Origin: CAVTHW01 sp963734625 | Lineage (GTDB): Bacteria; Acidobacteriota; Terriglobia; Bryobacterales; Bryobacteraceae | Length of the DNA stretch: 64,000 nt | Reading direction: 5' to 3' | NCBI GenBank assembly: GCA_963734625.1 | Contig: CAVTHW010000024.1 | Coordinates: 62,001 to 126,000 of the forward strand | Shown here: positions 37,127-47,051 of the stretch, one piece after another | Numbering within the stretch: the stretch's first letter is position 1 | How the letters are laid out: every line of letters begins with the position of its first letter | The notes under the pieces: model-generated | Databases searched by the model: none | What the model was told of the DNA's origin: nothing | Seen by the model: the letters and a program-made list of their open reading frames with translations, nothing else | Program-made: the position numbers and the translations under genes

Positions 37127-38089
37127 TTACCCGGCGAATTCCGGCGGGGTGAGCAGGGTCAAAGCATTCGGAACGATTTCGACGCTGGCGGGAAGGCGCC
37201 CGGCGAGTTCGCCGTCCACCTGGACGTACACTTCCGCCATGTCCAGGGGGCGAAATTCCACCCTTTCCGCGTGGAGCAAAGAGGCGCCTTCTGTCTCATG
37301 CAACCGGCCGGCCAGCGCGCTCGCCAGATATTCGAGGTAGCGGAAAGTCTTGCGGCCTTCGAATAGGACCAGCCCGAAATCGTCGCGCAGAAGACCGCTG
37401 TGGCGGGCGATCTCGACGCTCCCGCCATAGTTGCGCACGCGGCTGGCCAGGGCAAAGGTGCAGGTGCGGCTCAAGCCGTCGGCGAGCGCCTCGAATTCGT
37501 CCAGTTCCCGGCTCAGCTCTCCCAGGCCGGCTATCCAGTAGGAGAGCACTCCGACATTCTGCTTCAACCCCGGGTCGACTTTCTGGATGATGGGAGCGTC
37601 GAACCCCACCCCCGCCATCATGAGGAAGTGGCGCCGGAGCGCGCCGCCATCGGCGAGCAGCAGGCCGGCCGAAATGCGCCGCGGGAGCCACTCCGCTACT
37701 TGCCCGGCATAAACCTCCGCGGTGCCCCGCAGGCCCAGTTCCGTGGCGAGCACGTTGCCTGTGCCGACGGGCAGGATTCCAAGCGGGACATCGGAATGAA
37801 CCATTCCGTTGGCGGTCTCGTTGATGGTGCCGTCGCCCCCGGCGACCAGGATCAGGTCGGCGCGCTGCTGGACACATTCCCGGGCGATGGATGCAGCCGT
37901 GCCTTCACCCCGTGTTCCCAAAGGCGTCACGTGGTGGCCGTCGGCCCGCAGAATCTCCAGAATCTTTTCTACCCGCTGCACGCGCGCCCCGCCCAGGCCC
38001 CTGGCCGAGGGGTTGAAAATCAGGAACGCCTTGCCGTAAGTGGCTATCGCAGCACCCCCAGGATCACCAATTATAATAGAGACGCCCAT
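37127..38089 (-). CDS. Diacylglycerol kinase-family lipid kinase
   Basis: A 320-residue DagK/YegS/LCB5 kinase. The nucleotide-binding motif LVAGGDGTINETANGM and PLGILPVGTGNVLATELG are intact, and the family start FLIFNPSARG lies at residue 23. It phosphorylates lipids such as diacylglycerol in membrane lipid turnover. ATG 38089 gives an odd 17-residue leader and lies upstream of a minus-strand TATAAT (38077-38070 region), so the real start may be a non-ATG codon nearer ATYGKAFLIF. The gene is divergent from ligA with overlapping start regions. Confidence 0.85.
   Translation of the reverse strand: MGVSIIIGDPGGAAIATYGKAFLIFNPSARGLGGARVQRVEKILEILRADGHHVTPLGTRGEGTAASIARECVQQRADLILVAGGDGTINETANGMVHSDVPLGILPVGTGNVLATELGLRGTAEVYAGQVAEWLPRRISAGLLLADGGALRRHFLMMAGVGFDAPIIQKVDPGLKQNVGVLSYWIAGLGELSRELDEFEALADGLSRTCTFALASRVRNYGGSVEIARHSGLLRDDFGLVLFEGRKTFRYLEYLASALAGRLHETEGASLLHAERVEFRPLDMAEVYVQVDGELAGRLPASVEIVPNALTLLTPPEFAG
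38070..38077. promoter_or_regulatory. Self-complementary bidirectional -10 (ATTATAAT)
   Basis: ATTATAAT is its own reverse complement and supplies TATAAT on both strands. On the plus strand TATAAT (38072-38077) ends ten bases before the ligA ATG, implying a leaderless ligA transcript. On the minus strand it would serve the lipid kinase gene. Confidence 0.45.
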
Positions 38090-40084
38090 GCCCAATCGAT
38101 CCGCCGCCGAAGAAGTCGAGCAACTGCGGGCGGCCCTGCGCCTCCAGGAACACAACTACTACGTGCTTGACCAGCCCGAAATCAGCGACGCCGAATACGA
38201 TGCGATGATGCGGCGTCTGGGCGAGCTGGAAGTCGCCCACCCGGAACTGGCGTCGCCGGATTCCCCCACGCAACGGGTGGGGGGCAAACCCCGGGAGGGC
38301 TTCGTCAAGGCGCGGCATAGTTCGCCGATGCTGAGCCTCGACAATGCCATGAACGAAGGGGAACTGCGGGACTTCGACCGCCGCGTGAGGGAGTTGCTGG
38401 GAGACGCTCCCTACCGCTACACGGCCGAACTGAAGCTGGATGGCCTTTCGATGGCCGTGCATTTTCGAGAGGGCGCGCTGCGGCAGGCGATCACCCGCGG
38501 GGACGGCGCCGAGGGCGAGGACGTGACCGAGAACGCCCGCACCATTCGCTCGCTGCCCTTGCGGGTCCGGACGGCGCTGCCTTCCATGGAAGTGCGCGGC
38601 GAAGTCGTTATGAACCGGCGCGCTTTCGAGCGCCTCAACCTAGAACGCGACCAGCAGGGGCTGGCGCCATTTGCCAATCCGCGCAACGCCGCCGCCGGCG
38701 CGATCCGCGTTCTGGAGCCCGCTATCACCGCCTCGCGGCGCCTGGACTACTACGCCTACTTCCTGCTGGCCGATGGCGCACCGTACCGCGACAGCCAGTG
38801 GCAATCCCTGGAGGCGCTGAAGGAACTCGGCTTCAAGGTGAACCCCAACCGGCGCCTGTGCGCGAACCTGGACGAGTTGCTGGAGTTCTGCCGCGAGTGG
38901 GAGGAAAAGCGCGGGGCGCTTCCCTACGAGACCGACGGGATCGTCGCCAAAGTGGATTCCGTCCCTCAGCAGGTCCAGCTTGGCTGGACGGCGAAATCCC
39001 CGCGCTGGGCCATCGCCTTCAAGTTCCCGGCCGAGCAACAGCGGACAGTGGTGGAATCGATCGAAGTCCAGGTGGGCCGCACCGGCACGCTGACGCCTGT
39101 CGCCCGCTTACGCCCCGTGCTTGTCGGGGGCGTGACCGTCTCCCGCGCTACGCTGCACAACGAAGATGAGATTGGACGGCTGGGCGTCGAGGCCGGCGAC
39201 CTCGTGGTGGTCGAGCGCAGCGGGGATGTTATTCCCAAGGTTGTGCGCGTAGTTGAGAAGGGGCGCAGCCCGCGGCCGTTCCGGATGCCCGACATCCTGT
39301 CCCGTCTGCGGCGGCCAGAGTCGTCCGGCAGGAGGGCGAGGTCGCCAGCCGTTGCATCAACACCAACTGTCCGGCCCGGCTTAAGGAATCGATCCTGCAC
39401 TTCGCCGCGCGCGGCGTGATGGATATCGACGGGCTGGGAGACAAACTGGCCGATCAACTGGTGAAGCGAGCCCTGGTGAAGAGCGTCGCCGATGTCTTCG
39501 ATCTTAGGCCCGAGACCCTCGCTGAACTCGAGCGCATGGACACGAAGTCCGCCGAGAAGCTTGTCGCGAACATCGAGCGATCCAAGGGCAACCAGCTCGC
39601 CCGAGTGATTTCCGGGTTGGGGATTCCCTTTGTAGGGGAGCGCACAGCGCAGATTCTGGCGGACACGTTCGGCAGTCTGGACGCGATTGCGGCCGCGGAT
39701 GAGGAGACCTTGCAGCAGGCCGATGAGGTCGGCCCGAAGGTGGCCCAGAGCATTCGCCAGTTCTTCCAGGAGCCTCGCAACCGGGAACTGGTGGAGCGGC
39801 TGAGGGCCGCGGGGCTGTGCTTCGAGCAGGCGGTTGTGAAGAAGACCGGCGGCCCGCTGGCCGGGCTCACGTTCGTGCTTACCGGCACGCTGCCGACCCT
39901 GACCCGCGAGGAGGCGAAGGCGCGAATCGAGGCGGCGGGCGGCAAGGTGACCGGCTCTGTCAGCAAGCAGACGGATTACGTGGTGGCCGGCGAGGAGGCC
40001 GGCTCGAAGCTCGACAAGGCACGGAAACTCGGCGTTCGGGTGATCGACGAGGCGGGGCTGCTGGAACTCGCCGGCAGCGGCTAG
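38088..40084 (+). CDS. ligA: NAD-dependent DNA ligase LigA (two frameshifts in zinc finger)
   Basis: LigA seals nicks in replication and repair using NAD+. About 664 residues after correction, normal for the family. Order: Ia domain with YYVLDQPEISDAEYD, adenylation domain with active Lys in AELKLDGLSMAV and GEVVMNRRAF, OB fold with SGDVIPKVV, zinc finger, helix-hairpin-helix, and BRCT (GLTFVLTGTLPTLTREEA). Frame changes occur twice around 39297-39325. Removing one c in atcctgt and one in ggccaga restores CPVCGG and later CINTNCPARL, the four zinc cysteines. Because the rest is pristine and the gene is essential, assembly indels are far likelier than inactivation. Confidence 0.93.
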
Positions 40085-40119
40085 AATGGGAGCTTGATTT
40101 TGACGCTCGGGAGAAACGG

Positions 40120-40705
40120 CTGAACGCCATCGTACAAACGCTGCTTGTCGTGGGGCCTTCCCGGGCTGGTGATGTTGGCCTTCCTCGATAACGCGGGAAT
40201 CCCCATGCCGACCGGCGTCGACGCCCTGCTGATCACCCTCGCTGCAGTGAATCCCGCGCGGGCGTATATGGCAGCCGCGCTGGCTACGGTCGGGGCAGGG
40301 GCGGGCGGTATGGCGCTCTTCTATGTGGCCCGCGCGGGCGGCCAGAAATATCTGGAAAAGCACGCACTGAAAGGGAGAGGTCTGCGATTCCGGAACTGGT
40401 ATTTGCGGTACGGGCTGATCACCGTGTTCGTGGCGTCCATTTCCCCCATACCCCTGCCCACGAAGGTATTCGTGATCTCCGCTGGCGCGCTGGGAGTGCA
40501 TCCGGTTACGTTTCTGCTAACTGTCCTGGCGGGGCGCGCGCCTAGATATGCCGGCCTGGCCTGGCTGGGATCGCAACTGGGAAGACACTCGGAGGCGTGG
40601 CTTCGCCAGCACGTATGGCACCTGGCGGGCGCGACTCTCGCATTCTGCCTGTTGATCGTCCTGTTGATATGGACGGTGGACCACCTCCGGGCATCAAGGG
40701 CGTGA
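40120..40705 (+). CDS. DedA/VTT-domain membrane protein (start frameshifted)
   Basis: A membrane protein of about 194 residues with the VTT (SNARE-associated) fold. Motifs: DNAGIPMPTGVDALLI near the N-terminus, FYVARAGGQKYLEKH, and RYGLITVFVASISPIPLPTKV, matching the conserved G-x-F-x-R and proline-rich re-entrant segments of DedA proteins, which flip or transport lipids. An uninterrupted frame starts only at TTG 40145. The natural N-terminus NAIVQTLLSWGLPGLVMLAF seems to begin near CTG 40120 with one extra base near 40144. It follows ligA by 35 bases. The C-terminus overlaps the convergent membrane protein by 12 bases. Confidence 0.78.
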
Positions 40706-42121
40706 TTTCTTCTTCTTCGAGTTGGGGACAGCGAGTGCGGGGAAATACTCCTCGGGCGTGCGAAGCGTAGAGAGGACCAGCCAGATCAAAGTAGGCCAGA
40801 CTTGCAGCACCAGGCGATTCGCCGAAGTGCCCAGGTGCCAGGTCAAGTCGGCGGTGGTCACCAAATAGATGCCGAATTCCGATGCGAGCGTGACTGCGAT
40901 CGGAATCCATAACCACAGGCGGCCGCCTCGCTCTGCTGGCGGCAGAAAGCGCAAGGCCCACGTGAGAAGGATGACCAACAGGACGGGATGCCCCCACCAA
41001 GGACCCAGTTGCAGTAAGGCATTGCCGAAGCCGGCGAAGATCTGCAGCCAGCGTGCCGGATCGGCGAGCTTCGTGAAAGCCTCGCCTACCGTGCTGGGGA
41101 ACATGCCCTCTCGGCCTTGGGCCATGGCTTTCAGCGCGACGGTGGCGAGCAGACCCGGAGCGGAGCCCAATAGAATCCAGAACCATCTGTAGGTGCGGAA
41201 CCGCCAGGCAGCCATAATCAACGCCGCCACCGTGAACGGGATACCTTCGTTCTTGATCCAGGGGGCAAAGCCGATGGCAAGTCCGGCGGCGATCAGCAAC
41301 CGGCGAGGCGCGGCTTCGGGCTTCGCTGCGGCAGCGTCCAGGAGGACCAGAGCTGCGAGGAACGCGAGTGCGAGCAACAAATCCGCGTACTGAGCTGCCG
41401 ACTGCAATGCGAACAACTCGGTGGCAAGCAGAAGCAGGCCGGCAAGAAGGCCGAGACCGAGTGAGCGGCGCGCGGCCAGAATTCCGGTCAAGAGCGCCAT
41501 CAGCGCGAATGCAATCACTCCACTGGTGGCTGTCGGCACCGCTGTAGTGAAACCTCCGGTCAAGGCCCACAACATTCCTATGAAGGATGAAAGGAACAGA
41601 GGATAGCTTGGGTGGGACGCGCCAAGCATGAATCCACCAACCTCCGCGGAGATGGCTCGCCGCCACACCGCCGTGCCCCCGGCCATGAAGCGCGCCCGGA
41701 GATTCCAGATGGCGGTAGCATCCCAATCGCCGTTAGGATTGGCGGCGGATGCGACTGAGAAACCGAGAGCCACGAGGATGGAGGCAACCACGAGACCGAG
41801 CAGCAGGACCCAGGTCCACGGGAAGACGGAACGAGCGACATCAACGGCCGGTCCCGAGCGGCGCGTGGCCCACCATAACGCGCACGATCCGCCTGCAGAC
41901 AGCGTGAGAACCGCGACGATGGCTATCGGACTAGTCAGCCCGATGACGGTCAGGGCGAAGAACAGGACCGACGCGAGGCCGGGACCGAACAACACAGCCA
42001 GGCCAGCCGCACCGGCCGCTCCCACCACCGGATGCGCGGAGCGGAGCAGGTCCTTGGTCGCCGCACTCGACAAGAACCAACCGGCCGCCAGCGCCAAAAT
42101 GAATGCGGGAATCCAGGTCAT
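40694..42121 (-). CDS. Multi-pass membrane protein, glycosyltransferase-like (GT-C/PMT type)
   Basis: A 475-residue protein with ten or more transmembrane helices. The first large loop contains NPNGDWDATAIWNLRARFM, with acidic residues placed as in GT-C glycosyltransferases, and later GFAPWIKNEGIPFTVAAL resembles loops of PMT/ArnT-like enzymes. The C-terminus is very basic (NSKKKKSRP). No specific family is certain. The start overlaps the stop of the upstream secreted protein gene by four bases, so the two likely function together, perhaps glycosylating surface material. Confidence 0.75.
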   Translation of the reverse strand: MTWIPAFILALAAGWFLSSAATKDLLRSAHPVVGAAGAAGLAVLFGPGLASVLFFALTVIGLTSPIAIVAVLTLSAGGSCALWWATRRSGPAVDVARSVFPWTWVLLLGLVVASILVALGFSVASAANPNGDWDATAIWNLRARFMAGGTAVWRRAISAEVGGFMLGASHPSYPLFLSSFIGMLWALTGGFTTAVPTATSGVIAFALMALLTGILAARRSLGLGLLAGLLLLATELFALQSAAQYADLLLALAFLAALVLLDAAAAKPEAAPRRLLIAAGLAIGFAPWIKNEGIPFTVAALIMAAWRFRTYRWFWILLGSAPGLLATVALKAMAQGREGMFPSTVGEAFTKLADPARWLQIFAGFGNALLQLGPWWGHPVLLVILLTWALRFLPPAERGGRLWLWIPIAVTLASEFGIYLVTTADLTWHLGTSANRLVLQVWPTLIWLVLSTLRTPEEYFPALAVPNSKKKKSRP

Positions 42122-42594
42122 CGTAAATCTTTGCGGTGGTACAGCACAACGCCGTTACCCATATCCGCGGCCATTTCGTAGCCGTGCGCGGCGCCGGCGG
42201 CAGCGTAATCACCGGGGCGGGTGAAAATGCCGGCGGCCCACTCCACGCCGGCTTTCTTGCCCACGATAAGCAACTGGCGTGGAGCGATCGCATACTGCGT
42301 GGCGAGGAGGGCGGCGGAGTACACCTCGCTAGACGGGTCGAGGTCGGTGATGTAACCTATTCGCGCGGTGGCGGGGAAGCGCGCGTTCAATGGGGCGAGG
42401 CGCAACTCGGTGCGCGACCGGCCATAGGCATCGGGAAACTGCTCGGCGTTCTTTGCCGATACCTCGTACCCGTTCAATGCCGCGAGGAATGTAAGAAGCG
42501 GGACAGCGAAGCACACTGCCGTGACGATATGCTTCCGGTCTCCCGACGTGGCGTTCGACACACTGCGTGAGTCCCCAGTGGCAATCCTCATCAT
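42118..42594 (-). CDS. Single-helix membrane protein of unknown function
   Basis: A 158-residue protein. A basic N-terminus leads to one helix (IVTAVCFAVPLLTFLAALNG), then an extracytoplasmic domain with RIGYITDLDPSSEVYSAALL, APRQLLIVGKK and a GYEMAADMGNGVVLYHRKD end. I recall similar small domains beside GT-C membrane glycosyltransferases but cannot name the family. A minus-strand TATACT at 42622-42617 provides a local promoter 22 bases upstream. The two first codons are both ATG; either may start. Translationally coupled to the following membrane protein. Confidence 0.7.
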   Translation of the reverse strand: MMRIATGDSRSVSNATSGDRKHIVTAVCFAVPLLTFLAALNGYEVSAKNAEQFPDAYGRSRTELRLAPLNARFPATARIGYITDLDPSSEVYSAALLATQYAIAPRQLLIVGKKAGVEWAAGIFTRPGDYAAAGAAHGYEMAADMGNGVVLYHRKDLR

Positions 42595-42635
42595 TTCGAC
42601 TCGCGACTTTCAGGTCAGTATACACCCCGCCGCAA

Positions 42636-43308
<673 letters not shown>

Positions 43309-43316
<8 letters not shown>

Positions 43317-44430
43317 AGGAAAGCGCCTCGATCGCATCCTGGCCGGCGGCCCTCCAGGCGGGGTAGATGGCGCCGAACAGCGCGCCCACGACGGCGATGG
43401 CGCCCGCGATAGGCCACCAGCCGGGCACGATCTTCTGGGTTAGCGACGCCGGAACCAGGGTCATAATCAGCCAGCGGCTTCCGTAAGTGAGAATGATGCC
43501 AGCCACGGCCCCCACCATTGCGAGCAATACCGTCTCCCGGAAAATCACGTTCAGCACGTAAGCCGGCGAAGCCCCGAGGGCCTTCAAGATTCCGATCTCG
43601 CGCGTGCGTTCCAGGACCGCCGTATACATGGACAGGAACACGACCAGGAAGCCGACCACTATCGAGAGGCCGATGATCACGCCGATGAAGGCGCTGAGCC
43701 CCGGCACGTTGCTGACGGAGTACAGGGAGGTCAGCTCCTCGATGGAGTACATCGGGTACTCCGGCAGTATCTTCTTTAGCGCGGCCATCACGCTCGCGGT
43801 GTTGGCAGGGTCGTCGAGCTTAAGGAATATCTGGCTGATCTTTCCGCTTGAACTCGAGAGTTCCTGAAGGGTGCTCCGGGGAATCACGATTCGCGCCAAC
43901 TTCCCAGGCTCGACGATCCCGCAGACGCGCCAATCATGGTCCAGCAACTTGACCGTGGAACCGATCGAAAGCTTGTTCTGGTTGGCGTAGTACTGATCGA
44001 CGATGATATCGTTCTGCTCCTTGAAAGGTCCGCCGGCGAGGTACTTGAATCCGCCGCTGATCTTGTTGAACTCGTTCAGGTCGATGCCCGTGATGGAATC
44101 CACGCCGCCGATGGGCCGCACGGCCGTGCCCGCTACTTCACGGACGTGGGGCTGCTCCCGAAAGAAGGAGAGCATCTTCTCGGGTATGTTCATCGAGCTC
44201 CCGCTCATCACGTTGGTGCCCGGCGCGCGAATAACAATGTCGGCGCCGACGCCACGCGCCCGCCGCGCCGCGTCCTCCAGCATGCCCTCGCTCAGACCCA
44301 CCAGCGTGAGCATCATGGTGACTTCAACGGCGATGGCGAGTACGCTGAGCGCGGTCCGCACCGGCCGGTGCTTCAGATTTTCAAATACGAGTTTGTTAAT
44401 CAAATGAGAGATTCCCAACTCATTGTACAA
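43309..44430 (-). CDS. MacB/FtsX-like ABC transporter permease
   Basis: A 373-residue permease with the type VII topology: one N-terminal helix (ALSVLAIAVEVTMMLTLVG), a periplasmic MacB-PCD-like domain of about 200 residues, and three C-terminal helices with the FtsX core (YTAVLERTREIGILKALGAS). The first codon of the frame is TTG 44430. A TTG at 44403 giving INKLVFENLKHRP is closer to homologues and may be the real start. It begins 16 bases after btuC, so it could be controlled by the upstream cobalamin riboswitch by read-through. Confidence 0.9.
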
Positions 44431-44446
44431 GGTGGCGGGCCGATGC

Positions 44447-45443
44447 CTACAGCCACAGGCTACGCCGCTTCGAACGCAGCACCCAGATGAAGAACGGACC
44501 GCCGAGCATGGCCGTTATCACTCCGACGGGGACTTCCGTGGGCGCCAGGATCGTCCGGGCCAGGGTGTCGCAGACCGCCAGGAAGGCGGCGCCCAGAAAG
44601 AAGGCGCACGGGATCAGCAGGCGATGGTCCGCTCCGAACCGCAGCCGCAGCGCGTGCGGCACAATCAGGCCCACGAAGCCGATAGGGCCGGTGAGCGCGG
44701 TCACCGAGCCGGCCACGATCGACGCGGCCAGGTAGCCCGACAGGATCAGCTTTGAAGTGGAAACGCCGCGCGCCGCCGCCCACTCCTCGCCCACCGCCAG
44801 CAGGTTCCAGTCCCGCGACGTCCAAACCATGTAGACCATGAAGACGGCCACCACGCCGGCCAGCCACGCCAGGGTCGAGTACTCGACGGCCTCGATGCCT
44901 CCCAGCAGCCAGCGCACGATGGCGAAGGACTGGCCGAAATCGGCGAGGTATTGCAGGAAGAGGATGCAGGCCAGGCAGATGCTGTTGATCGTCACCCCCG
45001 CCAGCAGCAGGGTGAACGACGACATCCGCCGTCCTTCGCTGGCAATCCCCAGCACCAGCACCAGCACAATCGAAGCGCCCACCAAGGCCGCCACCCAAAT
45101 CCCCGGCAGCCCCGCAATCTGCCGCCATCCCAGCGAAATGGCCAGCACCGCGCCCAGGGAAGCGCCGCTGGACACGCCCAAGCGTGTAGGGAGTCGCCAG
45201 CGCGTCCCGCAGCAGGGCCTGGAACAGAGTCCCGGCAACGGCCAGCGCTCCTCCGGCCAGTAGCGCCAGAAGCACCCGAGGGAACCGAGCGTAGAACAGG
45301 ATCTCGGCGTCGGGCGACAGGCCGGCGAAGGCGCGCGCGTAGCTGATATGGGCCGAACCCACCAGCGGCAGCAGGAGCAACGCCAGCGCCGCGGCCGCGG
45401 CCGACAGGGCCAGCGTCAGCCAGAACCGGCGTCTAGTCGCCAT
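44447..45443 (-). CDS. btuC: Cobalamin/iron-chelate ABC transporter permease BtuC (frameshifted)
   Basis: About 331 residues after correction, a FecCD-family permease with ten helices, normal length. LYTLGVSSGASLGAVLAI-type sequence is the conserved turn after helix 2-3; here the frame breaks exactly there (near 45193). Removing one g from cttgggcgtg restores TPYTLGVSSGASLGAV. Later GPIGFVGLIVPHALRL, the coupling-helix motif contacting BtuD, is intact. It overlaps btuD by 11 bases. Assignment to vitamin B12 rather than siderophore rests on the upstream cobalamin riboswitch. Confidence 0.9.
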
Positions 45444-46203
45444 AAAAGATCCAGGGCCTTCCGGTCGGGGTCGCGCGCACGTCGGCGTCCACTCCGAACA
45501 CGGAACGGAGCAGTTCCGGCTTCAGAACGTCGGACGGCGCCGCGTCCGAGACGAGCTCGCCCGCGCGCAACACCACCACGCGATCCGAGTAGGCGGCCGC
45601 CAGGTTCAGGTCGTGCGTCACCGCGATCACCAGCAAGCCCTGGCGCGACAACTCTCTCAGCAGCCGGTAGATCGAGACCTGATGTTGAATATCCAGAAAC
45701 GTCGTGGGCTCGTCAACCAGCAGCACCCGGGGGGTCTGAGCCAGGGCGGAAGCCAGGATGGTCCGCTGCTTCTCGCCGCCGCTCAGAGTGCGAAAATCGC
45801 GGCCGCGAAAGGACAGGATATCGGCGGTTTGCATCGCCCGTTCGACCGCGTCGTGATCTTCGGGCGATTCGAACAGCCCGTCGCCGTGGGGTGTGCGGCC
45901 CATCATGACCACCTGCTCGGCGGTGAAGGGGAATTCGATCCGCACGCTCTGGGGGATGAAAGAGACCTCGCGGGCGAAAGCGCGCCGCGGCCACCGGCTG
46001 ACGTCTCGCCCGCCGTACAGGCACTGGCCCTGGTAGCGGCCGCGCAGCCCGGCCATGATGCCCAGCAAGGTGGATTTTCCCGCGCCGTTCGGCCCCACGA
46101 TGGCGACGAATTCCGCGGCCGTGAAATCGAGATTGACGTGACGCAGAACTTCCGCGCCATCGTAGCGCATGCCGGCGTCGCGCAGATTGAGCAATTCGCT
46201 CAT
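45433..46203 (-). CDS. btuD: Cobalamin ABC transporter ATPase BtuD
   Basis: A 256-residue FepC/BtuD-type ATPase. Walker A GPNGAGKSTLLGIMAG, Q-loop SFIPQSVRIEF, signature LSGGEKQRTILASAL, Walker B VLLVDEPTTFLDIQ, H-loop AVTHDLNLAAAY. It drives uptake through the BtuC permease. The start overlaps the btuF stop as ATGA, and the end overlaps btuC by 11 bases, a tight operon. Confidence 0.94.
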   Translation of the reverse strand: MSELLNLRDAGMRYDGAEVLRHVNLDFTAAEFVAIVGPNGAGKSTLLGIMAGLRGRYQGQCLYGGRDVSRWPRRAFAREVSFIPQSVRIEFPFTAEQVVMMGRTPHGDGLFESPEDHDAVERAMQTADILSFRGRDFRTLSGGEKQRTILASALAQTPRVLLVDEPTTFLDIQHQVSIYRLLRELSRQGLLVIAVTHDLNLAAAYSDRVVVLRAGELVSDAAPSDVLKPELLRSVFGVDADVRATPTGRPWIFYGD

Positions 46204-47051
46204 TTTCCAAATCCCGGGTGCAACAGGCCGGCGACCTCGGCCGCCGCTGCGACGACGCGCGGCCCCGGCACCACCAGCACATCCGAGGCAACCGCGAAGA
46301 CCCTGTTATTCCGCACGGCCTTCAGATTCGGGTAGCGCCGCCATAGCGCCACCACAGCGCGCTTCTGGGCCTCGGTCACCCCCACGGTCTGGGCCATCTC
46401 GCCCATGTCGATGATGACTTCCGGATCGCGCGCCAGCACCTCTTCCAGGCTCACCTTGGCGTAGGCAGTGGCAGCGTCCTTGAAGACGTTCTCCCCGCCC
46501 GCGATTTCGATGACCTCATTCAGGTAGGAAGGCCTTCCCGCCGCAATCAGATCCTCGATCCTCCCAGGCGTGCGGCCGACCACGAACATTACGCGAGGCT
46601 TCCCCATAGGCGCGGCGCGGCGGCGCACACTCTCCAGCCCGGCGCGGATGTTTTGGCAGAGAGACTCGGCTCGCGCTCCCGCTCCGGTTGCGCGGCCGAT
46701 GGCGCGGATCGATTCATAGATCCCCTGGATCGTCGAATCGTCCACCTCCAGCACATTCAGCTTCAACCGGGGCAGGGAAAGCGCCTGGCGGATCATGCTC
46801 TTCTCGGCCACGACCAAGTCCGGCCGCAACGCCAGGATAGTTTCGACATCGGGCCGCAGGTAGTTGCCGATTTTCGGCTTCCGCGCAGCCTCGGGCGGGT
46901 AGCGGCAGAAAGTCGTGACGCCCACCACCCGGTCCCCTAATCCGAGGGCGTACAGCATCTCCGTGGCGCTCGGCGCCAGGGAGACAATCCGCCGCGGCTG
47001 GGCGCAAACACTCCCAGCCAGCAGCAGCGCGATGGCGAGACGCTTTACCAT
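46200..47051 (-). CDS. btuF: Periplasmic cobalamin-binding protein BtuF
   Basis: A 283-residue helical-backbone binding protein (PBP type III). Signal peptide MVKRLAIALLLAGSVCAQ, then RRIVSLAPSATEMLYALGLG, the standard BtuF/HutB start, followed by VVGVTTFCRYPPEAARKPKIGN and RPDLVVAEKS. The C-terminal lobe has VIEIAGGENVFKDA. It would deliver B12 from the outer-membrane receptor to BtuCD. ATG 47051 overlaps the receptor stop by seven bases; longer in-frame extensions lie inside the receptor gene and lack a signal peptide. Confidence 0.92.
   Translation of the reverse strand: MVKRLAIALLLAGSVCAQPRRIVSLAPSATEMLYALGLGDRVVGVTTFCRYPPEAARKPKIGNYLRPDVETILALRPDLVVAEKSMIRQALSLPRLKLNVLEVDDSTIQGIYESIRAIGRATGAGARAESLCQNIRAGLESVRRRAAPMGKPRVMFVVGRTPGRIEDLIAAGRPSYLNEVIEIAGGENVFKDAATAYAKVSLEEVLARDPEVIIDMGEMAQTVGVTEAQKRAVVALWRRYPNLKAVRNNRVFAVASDVLVVPGPRVVAAAAEVAGLLHPGFGK

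Noticed and set aside
41193..42224. Several plus-strand open frames opposite the glycosyltransferase-like gene
   Set aside because: Antisense to a continuous multi-helix membrane protein; their Ala/Arg/Pro-rich products carry no motif.
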